A stretch of 64,000 nt of DNA from Arcuatula senhousia. Its lineage: Eukaryota > Mollusca > Bivalvia > Mytilida > Mytilidae. Numbering within the stretch: the stretch's first letter is position 1; every line of letters begins with the position of its first letter. The position numbers were made by a program, and so were the translations under genes. The DNA lies in assembly GCA_963971305.1 (NCBI GenBank), contig OZ020307.1, positions 57,409,702-57,473,701 of the forward strand, written 5' to 3'. Positions 49,501 through 53,565 of the stretch are shown here, one piece after another. The notes under the pieces were generated by a model. That model had not been told where the DNA came from. It was given only the letters and a program-made list of their open reading frames with translations, and searched no databases.

Positions 49501-52318
49501 CGCACGAATGACTTATATTTAGTATGGACAAGTCTATGTCGTACGTACAAGCAAAATATATGTAGTATACGCATGATATATACATGTATGAGTTATTATC
49601 TAAAACGTATGACATTATGTTTATGTATATCGTACGTATATTTCATATTTTATGTGTATGACTTAATATTTAACACGTACAGATGGGTCCAAACCTAACC
49701 TGTATTCACACCAGACTTATAAAGTGGACCAGAAGTCTGGTTCATGTCTGCTTTTTTTCTGGTCTGGTTTGGTTTTAGTGAACCTAGGTCTGCTCTCAAG
49801 TTCACTTCAAAAGCAAACTTTGCCCAAGGTCTGGTTCACTCTGACCTCAGGCAGACCAGACCTATGAAAACTGACCATTCCTTGAGTGGACCAGACTTAG
49901 AGCAGACCAGGTCTGGTCCGCTCAAGGTCTGGTCCACTTAAGGTTCATTATATATTAAAAGCAGACCAGACCAGACTTAGAGTGGACCAAACTTAGGTCT
50001 GGTCCGCTCTAGGTCTGGTCCACTCTTGGTTCACTATATATTAAAAGCAGACCAGACCAGACTTAGAGCAGACCAAACTTAGGTCTGGTCCGCTCTAGGT
50101 CTGGTCCACTCTTGGTTCACTAATAAAAGCAGACCAGACCAGACTTAGAGCAGACCAAACTTAGGTATGGTTCTCCCTATGTCTGGTCCACTCTTGGTTC
50201 ACTATTAAAAGCAGACCAGACCAGACCAAACTTAGGTCTGGTCTGCTCTAGGTCTGGTTTACTCTTGGTTCACTATTAAAAGTAGACCAGACCAGACTTA
50301 GAGCAGACCAAACTTAGGTCTGGTCCGCTCTAGGTCTGGTCCACTCTTGGATTACTATTTAAAGCAAACCAAACCAGAATTTTGACTGAAACAGACTTGT
50401 GGTGAGGTCTGGTCTGCTTTCCAACCAAACCAAACCAGAAAAGTGGACCTAGGTCTGCTTCGTGGATTGGTCAAGAGAATTAAACCAGACCAGAAAAGTG
50501 AACCACAGGTCCGCTCTAAGTTCACTTTTGTACAGGTTAGGTTTGGTCTCATCTGTATACGATAGTATATGAAGGTTTGCGCGCCATTAAACCTTGTTTA
50601 ACCCACCATTTCTTTTGACATGCCCGTACCAAGACAGAACCATTGCGATCCTCAAAATTTTCGGTATTTCCTCCTTGTTTTGTCTCTTCTTTTGGACATT
50701 TAGATTGATCCTCCAAGTTCGGTAATTTGTCTAAAAGCTTTATTAGCATTTCTGTGTTTTGTATTTCTCTTTTTGAATCATTTGGCAGCGCTCATTCACC
50801 ATTAACGCCCTTGTCATTTTTTATTGACATATAAACTGTATAAGCAAAACAAATTTCACAATATCTATTAAAAACGAAAGAATATGTAAGTATAATTTTG
50901 AAAGGTTAACCTCATCGATATAAAACAACGAGTTTTTGTAGCTTTTTTTTCACCAATAAATTTCTAAATAACAGGTACTGTTTCAGCGACAACGTTAATG
51001 AGGTATTCTTGAGCAAATCAGCTAAATCTAGATCTGGCAGTGTGTGTCATGGACTCCACGACCCATTGCAAACAGCATGCCGTTACTACAGTAGCCGCTG
51101 CAGATGGGCATCCCCTGTTAGTTAGGACTTTAAAATCGCATCAGTTAGTTGTAGTCTTATTTTAATAAGATCATGTCTCAGTGATTGAAATGTATCCTGT
51201 CTATGAAAGCACGTGGATATGAAACGCCTAATACATTACTTTTATGCACTGTAGATTATTCCTAATTTATGGACAGCTCATCACAATAAAAAAGATTGGG
51301 AGGATCCTCTAGAATTCAAACCTGAAAGATATCTCGAAGATGATGGCGCCATCAAACCTGCAACCGATCCTGTTCGATCTAAGTATAAAAAAAACATTTA
51401 AAAAATGCGTATCTTGTTTTTCTGTTTATTTATCACTGCATTACAGTAATTTAGTTTAATGAAGAAAAAAAATCAATCAAAAATCGAACAAGATATCAAA
51501 CGACAAGAAACTAGCATGCCTTATTCATTATTTTTTGTGTGGATTTATGTGGAATGAAAAGACACCTTGACTTCTCTTTACTTTTTTGCACTTTTAAATG
51601 TTAAAATCATTATGAAGTGATAACTTAAGGGACCGCCCATTTAACTTTAGGAGAGCTTGGTTTTTTCCTTAAAAATTCTGAAGCTGATTTGTAAAAAAAA
51701 TGGTCACGATGCCTTTAAAGAATAAAAAAAAAAATTTCGCGCCTCTGACTTGATCAAGAAATCAAGCCAAGAACATTTAGAGCACAAAGGGATAGCAATG
51801 TGTCCTAAATATATTTGATACGGAATGCCTGACCATTGAACATAGAGGAGTGTCACGTTTCATTCACGTAAACTAAGGAAATATTATATATGATGCGATA
51901 GTCTGACTTTGTATTCTTTTCATTCTTAAAGCCATAAATATACGATACATCCATTGATAAAATATGAATTTCAATATCTGAATATAGATAAGTTACTGTA
52001 TCGAATATAAAAAGGTCTAAAGGCCTTTTTCTTATCAATCTAAATATATATTTTGTTGATACAGTCATGGTAAATTAATCTTATATCATTTTCAGGAATT
52101 TAGCATTTGGTATTGGTAAACGATCCTGTATTGGAGAGGTCTTTGCCAGATCTAGAATGTTTCTTTTCTTGGCAACCATTATACAGAACTTTACCATTAT
52201 GCCACCGCAAGTGGAACCATTTTCAGAGTTTAGTTTAGACGATCTCATTCCGGGCCTTGTTATGTCCCCAAAACCATATAAAGTCAGATTCGTGAAAAGA
52301 GGACATTCCAGTCCTTAG
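6955..52318 (+). CDS. Cytochrome P450 copy A, six exons, complete (501 codons)
   Basis: Microsomal-type P450 monooxygenase, membrane-anchored by an N-terminal helix (about residues 2-20, before an RQT-x-basic stop-transfer). Exons: 6955-7503, 10028-10237, 48148-48277, 48982-49247, 51255-51382, 52096-52318. All junctions are GT-AG and in frame, giving 1506 nt, the usual P450 length. Visible motifs are a proline hinge (PPIVKGLPLIG), an I-helix GGFNTSSGT, a K-helix ExxR (NETLRY), a PERF-like FKPERYL and a heme loop FGIGKRSCIG with the Cys ligand. The acidic residue normally before the I-helix Thr is Asn here. The general style resembles the steroid 17-hydroxylase-like clan-2 enzymes of molluscs; the substrate is unknown. 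Intron 2 is about 37.9 kb because it contains the giant transposon. An in-frame ATG at 6871 could add 28 residues, but 6955 is the start conserved in copies B and C. Confidence 0.88.
7504..9449 (+). other. P450 copy A intron 1 (first part)
   Basis: The first ~150 bp resemble the start of copy C intron 1. Nothing coding follows. It holds the reverse terminal motif at 8330-8360 and scattered AT-rich sequence. Confidence 0.5.
8330..8360 (+). repeat. Dispersed 28-bp terminal motif, reverse copy
   Basis: TGTGTCGCGTACACTTATTC followed by CACATCTC is the reverse complement of the Penelope-like 3' terminus. It lies in P450 intron 1. Confidence 0.5.
9450..9985. repeat. Tandemly duplicated foldback unit
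   Basis: Two ~260-bp units each start AGGCAATGCTTATATATAGA. Each contains a hairpin (9471-9573 and 9744-9842) with AGGACTTTT...AAAAGTC arms around GGTGAACCCGAA, then CTCTTTATCGGTAAT and CATCAAAGGAAAAATGTA. It ends shortly before P450 exon 2. Confidence 0.65.
10028..10237 (+). CDS. P450 copy A exon 2
   Basis: The 70-codon exon has an acceptor TTTGATAG and a donor GTAAGT. It has the same length and close sequence to copy C exon 2 (62446-62655), including the shared LANQGLD and GVFPFLRFLPF strings. The first 17 bases of the downstream intron are nearly identical in the two copies before they diverge. Confidence 0.87.
10238..11484. other. Start of P450 copy A intron 2
   Basis: The first 17 bases match copy C. 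A strong hairpin CAAGCGGGCAC/GTGCCCGCTTG with a 3-base loop follows at 10270-10294. The segment 10920-11090 is a reversed copy of the repeat at 5600 and 63800. No gene. Confidence 0.5.
11485..13105 (-). mobile_element. Penelope-like element, 5'-truncated
   Basis: The minus-strand RT frame at 13105-12317 carries the RT C-terminal part. A ~830-bp 3' region follows, ending with the dispersed terminal motif at 11485-11512. The same 3' region recurs at 55463-56050 and, shorter, at 34929-35040. It lies in P450 copy A intron 2, outside the giant element. Confidence 0.6.
12317..13105 (-). CDS. Penelope-like reverse transcriptase fragment (262 aa)
   Basis: Motifs are VIGIQMGTNCAPLIADLFLY, active-site YRYVDDILALNNP, CPFLDLVLSI, YDKRDDFSFPIVNFPFL and AYGVYISQLVRYARICS. 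The N-terminal fingers (with KLHK and DFSTLY blocks) are missing, so it is a truncated copy although this stretch is open. The family copies retroelement RNA at the target site. Confidence 0.65.
   Translation of the reverse strand: MSTSQFDKSKSDYICSKVSQVFSKSFFSNETHKGYVNWTDIEVITALNFLLDNIYIRFGKQIYRQVIGIQMGTNCAPLIADLFLYCYESQFMAKLQKDPNKNHLIEPFNNTYRYVDDILALNNPTFSNFINDIYPKELTLNKANSTDSRCPFLDLVLSIINGRLHTKGYDKRDDFSFPIVNFPFLEGDVPLAPAYGVYISQLVRYARICSDVSDFNDKNRFITEKLLKQGYRYHKLVKSFTKFSHKYGHLIEKKNLIVHVDF
13106..14451. other. P450 copy A intron 2 between the Penelope-like element and the giant element
   Basis: It holds weakly repeated ~130-bp AT-rich units (CATTTTGGCCCT, then AAATATTGNAGATA-like words, 13120-13660), the long palindrome at 13673-13835 and, from 14287, sequence homologous to copy C intron 2 (62821 onward). 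No gene. Confidence 0.45.
13673..13835. repeat. Near-perfect long palindrome (foldback MITE)
   Basis: Arms of roughly 75 bp (from TATACATTGAATGCAATATT inward) meet at GAAGCGCGGTAGCGCTTC. A few mismatches and a slip lie near the centre. It is coding-free and lies in P450 intron 2 outside the giant element. Confidence 0.8.
14452..14499 (+). repeat. Left terminal inverted repeat of the giant element
   Basis: It begins TAACATAGTAATTTCT and contains AGGGAAAATACCA. It pairs with 47369-47416 at 40 of 48 positions by hand alignment, and similarity fades further in. Confidence 0.7.
14826..15243 (+). repeat. Left subterminal palindrome cluster (four copies)
   Basis: Copies lie at 14826-14839, 14956-14969, 15169-15182 and 15232-15243. 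The consensus is GAGTGTCGCCACTC, a 5-bp inverted repeat (GAGTG/CACTC); the last copy lacks two bases. Iterated subterminal motifs of this sort are common transposase-binding sites in TIR transposons, so that role is inferred. The sequence between the copies is AT-rich and holds no gene. Confidence 0.65.
15300..15690. repeat. Foldback/MITE cluster inside the giant element
   Basis: The hairpin at 15311-15450 has arms beginning GTTCTTGGAAAAGACCGGCT, around a GC-rich loop with GAGCGCAGCGGAACGAG. A second inverted pair follows, with TTCTTCCGTAAA (15465) and TTTACGGAAGAA (15669) enclosing GTGTGAGAT/ATCTCACAC arms. Confidence 0.55.
15976..15981 (-). terminator. Poly(A) signal of the DDE-like gene
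   Basis: AATAAA on the minus strand lies about 86 bases after the TGA stop of the DDE-like gene. Confidence 0.45.
16067..22998 (-). CDS. DDE-transposase-like gene, 8 exons (~825 aa), one frameshift
   Basis: Exons on the minus strand: 22998-22312 (ATG at 22990), 21409-20814, 20564-20443, 19975-19843, 19378-19223, 18536-18420, 17294-16642, 16087-16067. Phases agree at all junctions. Residues 1-226 are acidic and low-complexity. Residues 227-466 hold a Trp/Lys-rich region and Cys pairs (GCFRNC, KCTVCVK). Then come three acidic blocks: IVDGMDQTKT (about 492), LQADNCFRENKNR (about 575) and LPVGHTHEDIDQLFS (about 614). These look like a D-D-E RNase-H-fold catalytic triad. The pattern recalls an uncharacterised family in marine invertebrate genomes, but I cannot name it. 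Exon 7 needs one extra base near 17090 to stay open (VKNTQ before, FRYRLDES after). It is the likely transposase of the giant element. Confidence 0.68.
17429..17930 (+). repeat. Three ~165-bp tandem units
   Basis: Each unit contains TTATCCGCAACTCC, TGGATT, CACACAAT and ACATAATGTAGATGTGCACC; units begin near 17448, 17618 and 17780. It starts with a partial dispersed terminal motif (GAGATGTGGAATAAGTGTAC) and lies between exons 6 and 7 of the DDE-like gene. Confidence 0.6.
22312..22998 (-). CDS. DDE-like gene exon 1: acidic disordered N terminus
   Basis: It starts MSLSESDVSE at 22990, just after a TTTTTTGTTAG acceptor at 22999, so a non-coding upstream exon is likely. A candidate donor (GGG|GTAAGT, minus strand) sits at about 23602. 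The exon is rich in Ser, Glu and Asp, with a PPPP run and two similar ENSVFQ repeats. It ends in phase 1 at GTAAGT. Confidence 0.6.
22999..24789. other. Central spacer of the giant element, left part
   Basis: No coding exon recognised. A possible splice donor for a non-coding first exon of the DDE-like gene lies at about 23602 on the minus strand. Its promoter is presumably in this region or slightly to the right. Confidence 0.4.
24790..25828 (+). pseudogene. Penelope-like element reverse transcriptase, broken
   Basis: Frames 24790-25194, 25272-25484 and 25444-25827 together give an RT. They hold VPADKAPNN, LYWIPKLHK, KTFDFSTLYTSIPH, TIGIPMGTNCAPLLADLF and the active site TFRYIDDVLSLNNP. At least two frameshifts and an internal stop break it, and it ends abruptly after the active-site region. 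No GIY-YIG endonuclease is visible. It is inserted in the middle of the giant element, so it is younger than that insertion or came along as a passenger. Assignment to Penelope-like rather than another RT group is from overall pattern. Confidence 0.6.
25829..29903. other. Central spacer of the giant element, right part
   Basis: It contains a repeat end with ACGGACGGAAGGACGAACGA (25990), an ATT microsatellite (26340-26370), the interspersed repeat at 26395-26600 and a CpG-rich, probably MITE-derived block at 27640-28790. In that block AGCGTCAGTCTAAC and its inverse lie about 850 bp apart, and GTGTGACAGGGCCAT occurs twice at the right end. The small frame at 29510-29725 lacks motifs. The promoter of the Tudor-like gene should lie just before 29904. 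Confidence 0.45.
26395..26600 (-). repeat. Interspersed repeat, copy 2
   Basis: Reverse orientation copy of the 3019 repeat, with CATTCAACCACC, TTTCTGAGCGCT, CGACAAGCTCAGCGCTGCTG and a terminal CCCGCACGGGCA. It lies inside the giant element. Confidence 0.55.
29904..46524 (+). CDS. ParB-like / coiled-coil / Tudor-like gene, 15 exons (~654 aa), one frameshift
   Basis: Exons: 29904-30014, 30266-30404, 30756-30896, 31675-31749, 32459-32515, 32950-33480, 33855-34108, 34538-34581, 35302-35390, 36717-36800, 44180-44284, 44624-44705, 45360-45427, 45697-45796, 46439-46524. All junctions are GT-AG and phases agree, apart from one extra A in exon 6 (33315-33317) that creates a stop. An in-frame TAA precedes the ATG. 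Residues 175-350 include IGGNHSR and VYCNLSPEQSKRIG followed by DHN, recalling the ParB/sulfiredoxin fold. Residues about 480-570 are Glu/Lys-rich heptads. Residues 594-654 (GEAIEALW, HWYDAVI, NGYYVQF) look like a Tudor domain, a reader of methylated Arg/Lys. It lies wholly inside the giant element, pointing to its right end; the function there is unknown. A Ngaro element fills intron 10. Confidence 0.7.
31826..32352 (+). repeat. Tandem-unit interspersed repeat with GC hairpin end
   Basis: About three ~150-bp units share AAACAGGAAGTAGA, TCTGACAGGTCT and CATGTACGGTTT. They are followed by ACGGACGGACGGAAGGACGG and a terminal hairpin TGCCCCCGAC...CGCGGGGGCA. It lies in intron 4 of the Tudor-like gene. 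It resembles the family at 52990-53565. Confidence 0.55.
32950..33480 (+). CDS. Exon 6 of the Tudor gene: ParB/sulfiredoxin-like segment with frameshift
   Basis: The largest exon (531 nt) encodes the GGNHSR motif near 33156-33173, a reminder of the GxHR motif of ParB/Srx proteins, then a LSPEQSKRIG helix. Reading stops at a TAA (33324-33326) unless one A of the AAA run at 33315-33317 is removed. After that the frame is open to the GTAAGT donor. The ParB assignment is from motif shape only. Confidence 0.55.
34700..34890 (+). repeat. CGGGATT-rich degenerate tandem repeat
   Basis: Eight or so CGGGATT/CGGGATA words at 20-35-bp spacing lie in intron 8 of the Tudor-like gene. Similar ATCCCGTATCC words occur reversed at 3905-4085. 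Confidence 0.5.
34929..35040 (-). mobile_element. Penelope-like 3'-end fragment
   Basis: It begins with the same terminal motif (GAGATGTGGAATAAGTGTAC) and continues about 110 bp in common with the 3' regions at 11485 and 55463. It lies in intron 8 of the Tudor-like gene. Confidence 0.45.
35640..36525. repeat. ~0.9-kb array of AAGATATCTT palindromes
   Basis: Dozens of copies of the self-complementary decamer AAGATATCTT, or one-base variants, occur at irregular 20-35-bp spacing, separated by A/T filler. It lies in intron 9 of the Tudor-like gene (between exons 35302-35390 and 36717-36800). There is no ORF and no fixed period, so it is not a classic satellite. Confidence 0.8.
37161..37396 (+). 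repeat. Ngaro split direct repeat A1
   Basis: This left terminal repeat begins ATTCACATTTATG and is identical over 236 bp to A2 (43390-43625). Confidence 0.9.
37498..38079 (+). pseudogene. SGNH/GDSL-type hydrolase frame of the Ngaro element, frameshifted
   Basis: Blocks typical of SGNH hydrolases appear in order: an FGSPLVKR nucleophile-like block near 37515, HIGGNDL (about 37710) and DGVHFNEIG (about 37998), the Asp-x-x-His block. At least two shifts break the frame, near 37545 and in the A-run at about 37742. Hydrolase/esterase domains are known from some Ngaro and CR1 elements; their role is unclear. This copy cannot make the full protein without frameshifting. Confidence 0.6.
38230..38720 (+). 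repeat. Array of short hairpins and a ~115-bp tandem duplication in the Ngaro leader
   Basis: A unit with GGCATAATTTTATGCC, GATATAATTCTATATC and AGATATTTCTATCT is present twice (from about 38248 and 38356). Further stem-ATTTT-stem hairpins (AGATAATTTTATCT type) continue to about 38690. Each has a short stem around an A/T loop. It lies between the hydrolase and Gag frames and is not coding. Confidence 0.6.
38787..40022 (+). CDS. Ngaro Gag-like protein with zinc fingers (411 aa)
   Basis: The N terminus is basic (KKRRR) and the first 170 residues are low-complexity, Ser/Asn-rich. A middle conserved region (EQWVQAFFIFVGIY, about residues 222-235) resembles the capsid-like part of DIRS-order Gag proteins. 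The C terminus has a CCCH-type finger (CHLFNNRGFC, then C-x3-H as CPYTH) followed by a Cys-rich knuckle C-x2-C-x3-H-x4-C. It should bind element RNA. It overlaps the RT frame by 300 bases. Confidence 0.75.
   Translation: MSTGPPKKRRRLGGSRKQVAETASSSSTSEQEVTSIDGQNINSLVAALVPALVPAVAQGVMATLQTMGVVTLPNSNLANGEEQTPSNARNVGTSSQSSSQEIQSTSGINNINVNNTCNTAPPVISEHVTNDMNPLNVHNTTNFSQIQNVCEANVSNPSINRPLGIGLDHKLKGKIWANEFVDFGQLLGTKKTGRKKIEITENNLGECSLKTSKQTQEVRNIEQWVQAFFIFVGIYTERNPQAAPALMKYGNMVQKLAKQVNDEAALYYDLNFREWRGSNPDLYPWDTLNPEIHSEALAIGLTKNKPSLNSSYGIYKKAQGQFPQNRNSFRDPPRFPCHLFNNRGFCSRDRCPYTHACQKCGGSHTKKQCDIDLPMSKQNQNTISGTSTNRPNTVLGKQTLTKTVTKPTGNK
39721..41604 (+). CDS. Ngaro reverse transcriptase / RNase H (627 aa frame)
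   Basis: RT blocks are visible: the SPLGLVPKK and NDFRVIHHLS region, LFKLDIQNAY with a catalytic Asp, LPMGLSYSCQLFE, and the active-site LLDDFL (40684 onward) in place of YxDD, as usual in DIRS-order RTs. RNase H follows, with MFTDASNSGFGG, then a Glu in VKEFFPI and NSDNAAV. The frame overlaps the end of Gag in another phase, so the first ~100 residues (39721-40022) are probably not used. How RT is expressed, by frameshift or reinitiation, is not seen. It is fully open. Confidence 0.88.
   Translation: MEYIKKLRGNFHKIGIPFVTPHGSHVTSSIIEDFAAETDVHIPMHAKSVGDHTLKSNATLIYPCPNKTKTPFQGHPQTDPTQFWVNKRLPKLSQNQQGISRDIVTPVKADRLSYWLQGYCTSKQKFLVQGFEEGFKIPFTGTRTLRKSNNLKSALENSEVLKQKIQIEIENGRVAGPFEEPPFKNFQSSPLGLVPKKAGNIVNDFRVIHHLSFPEGSSINDGIPDSCKKVMYQTVDNAVELMQDFGSNCGLFKLDIQNAYKIVPVHPSSWELLGFMIDGKYYYDKTLPMGLSYSCQLFEEVSGALHWICENKLGLKGRLVHLLDDFLYVGPKDMVICHKDLEKVRLLFKDIGIPIKESKTVLPCTLLTFLGIELDSRLMEKRLPQDKLDKAKRLINDFKFKKSLTLQELQSLIGVLNFACDVIVPGRPFLRRLIDLTLGLTQAFHHRRLDKEAKADLKAWSIFLDNFNGKSLLLPKRWERSSTLNMFTDASNSGFGGYFNDKYFHGVWPSSWSKYHITVKEFFPIVLAVELWADYLKNKCIVFNSDNAAVVHIINKQTSKEKTLMSLVRRLVVQCLKHNILFTASHVQGSKNTLADNLSRQQIDDFRLNCGIADPTAFVLKEESFHI
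41547..42539 (+). CDS. Ngaro tyrosine recombinase (330 aa)
   Basis: The frame overlaps RT by 58 bases. The N-terminal core-binding part (HSTYSRALEYYERFL) precedes a catalytic domain with Arg in FLRIGEFT, Lys in TYKHSKGK, the HSFRIG H-x-x-R box, MGRWSSDA and the nucleophile Tyr in KKYIR. All R-K-H-R-W-Y positions are present, so the enzyme looks functional. In this class the recombinase integrates a circular DNA copy. Confidence 0.88.
   Translation: MWDSRSNSLRSQRREFSHLTEIATELVQHSVAPSTHSTYSRALEYYERFLCHFSIPTKGECIPSSIENVVLYIAYCYSQGLAVSTVTTYISALSFHHKISNVVDPTHNFIVKKCLQGYANKTRTFDTRLPITPHILTQLIRSLCFTTQSYFTRIMIKCMYLLAFHCFLRIGEFTVSYKDNAHVILTASVQFIHKQAEQPTCTPVAFQSTLLTYKHSKGKPHTMIVERNMVNKDICPVEALWQYFNTRKPPAGPLFSFMDGTPVSRKYFTDQLNLSLKWCGLDSKSYKSHSFRIGAATTAFANGMAEDQIKAMGRWSSDALKKYIRVPAFR
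42638..43018 (+). repeat. Four spaced copies of a GACCATGGTGTCAGGAGCAT motif in the Ngaro 3' region
   Basis: Copies begin at about 42640, 42743, 42877 and 42992. Each carries an ACCATGGT palindrome and ends CATCTGGTC, so it can fold as GACCA...TGGTC. It lies between the recombinase stop and B1. Spacing is about 100-135 bp; the role is unknown. Confidence 0.7.
43151..43390 (+). repeat. Ngaro split direct repeat B1
   Basis: The 240-bp repeat ends GGGCATAAA and directly abuts A2. It matches B2 except for one visible C/T difference near its start. Confidence 0.88.
43390..43625 (+). repeat. Ngaro split direct repeat A2
   Basis: This is the internal copy of A1. The B1-A2 junction corresponds to the joined ends of a circular intermediate in this class of element. 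Confidence 0.88.
43679..43918 (+). repeat. Ngaro split direct repeat B2
   Basis: This right terminal copy of B1 is separated from A2 by 53 bp. Host intron sequence follows. Confidence 0.88.
44715..44960 (-). repeat. Reverse copy of the GC-hairpin repeat family
   Basis: It begins GTCCCCCGCCGCAACGCAAA and continues GACATAGAAATGCCGGTGTC, matching the reversed end of the 52990-53565 repeat, then decays. It starts right after exon 12 of the Tudor-like gene. Confidence 0.5.
45697..46524 (+). CDS. Exons 14-15 of the Tudor gene: Tudor-like domain
   Basis: Exon 14 (45697-45796) and exon 15 (46439-46524) join as KNG-YYVQF. Aromatic residues W (ALW), W-Y (HWYDA) and Y-Y fit the Tudor aromatic cage, and the strand order fits a small five-stranded barrel. 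The stop is TAA at 46522. The intron holds a short (AT)n run. Confidence 0.6.
46525..46742. other. 3' flank of the Tudor-like gene
   Basis: Three direct repeats of a 27-bp unit (CTTCAATGTACAAATGAAAT type) lie at 46620-46700. No clear AATAAA was seen close to the stop. Confidence 0.4.
46743..47226 (-). repeat. Right subterminal palindrome cluster (four copies)
   Basis: Copies lie at 46743-46756, 46962-46975, 47133-47146 and 47213-47226. The first reads GAGTGTCGCCACTC on the minus strand, identical to two left-end copies; the others differ by one to five bases. Their orientation relative to the terminus mirrors the left cluster. Confidence 0.6.
47369..47416 (-). repeat. Right terminal inverted repeat of the giant element
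   Basis: On the minus strand it begins TAACATGGTAATTTCT and contains AGGGAAAATACCA, mirroring the left end. Unrelated sequence and a minisatellite follow outside it. Confidence 0.7.
47462..47880 (+). repeat. Minisatellite, ~20-24-bp unit
   Basis: The unit is close to TTGTCATTATATGATGTCGT, repeated about 18 times with drift. It begins 46 bp outside the right end of the giant element. It is absent from the matching place in copy C intron 2. Open frames across it are repeat artefacts. Confidence 0.75.
48148..48277 (+). CDS. P450 copy A exon 3
   Basis: The 130-nt exon starts EENPDLRG after an ATTTTAG acceptor and ends at the GTAATG donor that completes the I-helix glycine. Copy C exon 3 (63402-63531) has exactly the same length. 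The 3' end of intron 2 just upstream (about 47885-48147) is also homologous to copy C. Confidence 0.85.
48982..49247 (+). CDS. P450 copy A exon 4 (I-helix to K-helix)
   Basis: The 266-nt exon begins with GFNTSSGT of the I-helix and contains the K-helix NETLRY. It ends at an ACG|GTAACA donor in phase 0. Confidence 0.88.
49680..50555. mobile_element. Non-autonomous TIR element built of GGTCTGGT/ACCAGACC repeats
   Basis: Terminal inverted repeats of about 25 bp begin CAGATGGGTCCAAACC on the left and CAGATGAGACCAAACC on the right (minus strand). Both are flanked by TA, which suits a Tc1/mariner-like target duplication. The interior is about seven imperfect ~60-85-bp units with AGACCAGACC and GGTCTGGTCC, so it can form extensive hairpins. 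It lies in intron 4 of P450 copy A. There is no transposase. Confidence 0.7.
51255..51382 (+). CDS. P450 copy A exon 5 (PERF region)
   Basis: The 128-nt exon follows a TGTAG acceptor and holds WTAHHNKKDWEDPLEFKPER, the meander/PERF region. It ends in phase 2 at a GTATAA donor; joining to exon 6 gives RSK-NLAFGIG without a break. Confidence 0.85.
52096..52318 (+). CDS. P450 copy A exon 6 (heme loop and C terminus)
   Basis: The exon follows a TTTTCAG acceptor and contains the cysteine heme ligand in FGIGKRSCIGE. It ends with RGHSSP and a TAG stop. Confidence 0.9.
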
Positions 52319-52428
52319 TTGATCAACTGGCTGGGACTGTCCATCAAAACCAAGACATTTCTTGCAAAGAAAATTATTACTCTATGTATGACTCTTTGTA
52401 GTTTAGATCCATTTATGCTTTTATTTTT

Positions 52429-52434
52429 AATAAA
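52429..52434 (+). terminator. Poly(A) signal of P450 copy A
   Basis: A canonical AATAAA lies about 110 bases after the P450 stop codon, in an AT-rich context with a second AATAAA shortly after. Confidence 0.55.
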
Positions 52435-52989
52435 ATATTTAAAGGAATAAAGACAAAATCAGGACGTACTAAAGACATTTAAAACTAAAAAGAAATCAGC
52501 AAGGAAAAAGAGTGAAGTTAAGTGCACCGGAAGGGCACTTAATAGTTTCTATTACTATACTTCGGTAACCTTGGTTTTAGATGATTTCATATACAATATT
52601 TTTCACTATTTTTTTTTCTATGTGCTTGCGTTGACCAATCAATGATTTGTCACAAATGTTCAAGAAGAACAGAGAACGGACGGCGAATGAGTAGTTTTTA
52701 TGATCGTTTGTGTAGAAGAAACATGTCTTATTACTATAAGAAGTCAGGATGCGAAAACTATACATACCCCCACCGTCGGGGTGAGCGAAAATTCTATACA
52801 TAATACAAGCAATTAGTTTAAATGGTTTATTGTCCATACAACACAGAACAGAACAAATTATGAATGAAGGAAGCCCATTTAGGACATACAAATTACAAAA
52901 CGTTGACCAGAAACACAAAGAAAACAAGAACAGATTCCAGGTCACCCGCCCGTTTAACGTTATATTGTTGAAGGGGCATAACTCCAATA
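52435..52989. other. Downstream of P450 copy A
   Basis: No gene. The part 52790-52925 is homologous to 56390-56480 and 60100-60150, so it probably begins the 5' flank of copy B. Confidence 0.4.
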
Positions 52990-53565
52990 ATAATGTGTTC
53001 TATGGGAGAAAAAAATGACTAAGTCGTCAAACAGGAAGTAGATGTCAGACTGACCTGAAAATCACTTACACCTTAGGGGACCCCTATAGGAGTCTGCATA
53101 CAAAATTTCAGAACCCTAGGATTAGTAGTTACTGAGAAAAGTGTTACGAAAAATTTACCATTGAGCCTATGGGAGAAAAAAATGACTAAGTCGTTAAACA
53201 GGAAGTAGATGTCAGACTGACATGAAAATCACTTACACCTTAGGGGACCCCTATAGGAGTCTGCATACAAAATTTCAGAACCCTAGGATTAGTAGTTACT
53301 GAGAAAAGTGTTACGAAAAATTTACCATTGAGCCTATGGGAGAAAAATGACTAAGTCGTTAAACAGGAAGTAGATGTCAGACTGACCTGAAAATCACTTA
53401 CACCTTGGGGGACCCCTATAGGAGTCTGCATACAAAATTTCAGAACCCTAGGATTAGTAGTTACTGAGAAAAGTGTTACGAAAAAAAGTGTGACGGACGC
53501 ACGGACGGACGGACGGACACCGGCATTTCCAAGTCCCCGCTCCGCGTTGCGGCGGGGGACAACAA
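52990..53565 (+). repeat. Three ~170-bp tandem units with GC hairpin end
   Basis: Three nearly identical units (starting about 53000, 53168 and 53338) carry AAACAGGAAGTAGATGTCAG and CCTTAGGGGACCCCTATAGG. They end in ACGGACGGACGGACGGAC and a hairpin TCCCCGCTCCGCG...GCGGCGGGGGA. It lies downstream of P450 copy A. Confidence 0.65.

Noticed and set aside
48148..52318. P450 exons 3-6 as part of a separate gene that lost exons 1-2
   Set aside because: Phases and total length (501 codons) join perfectly with exons 1-2 at 6955-10237. Intron 2 flanks match copy C on both sides of the insertion, so one interrupted gene is simpler; RNA evidence would settle it.
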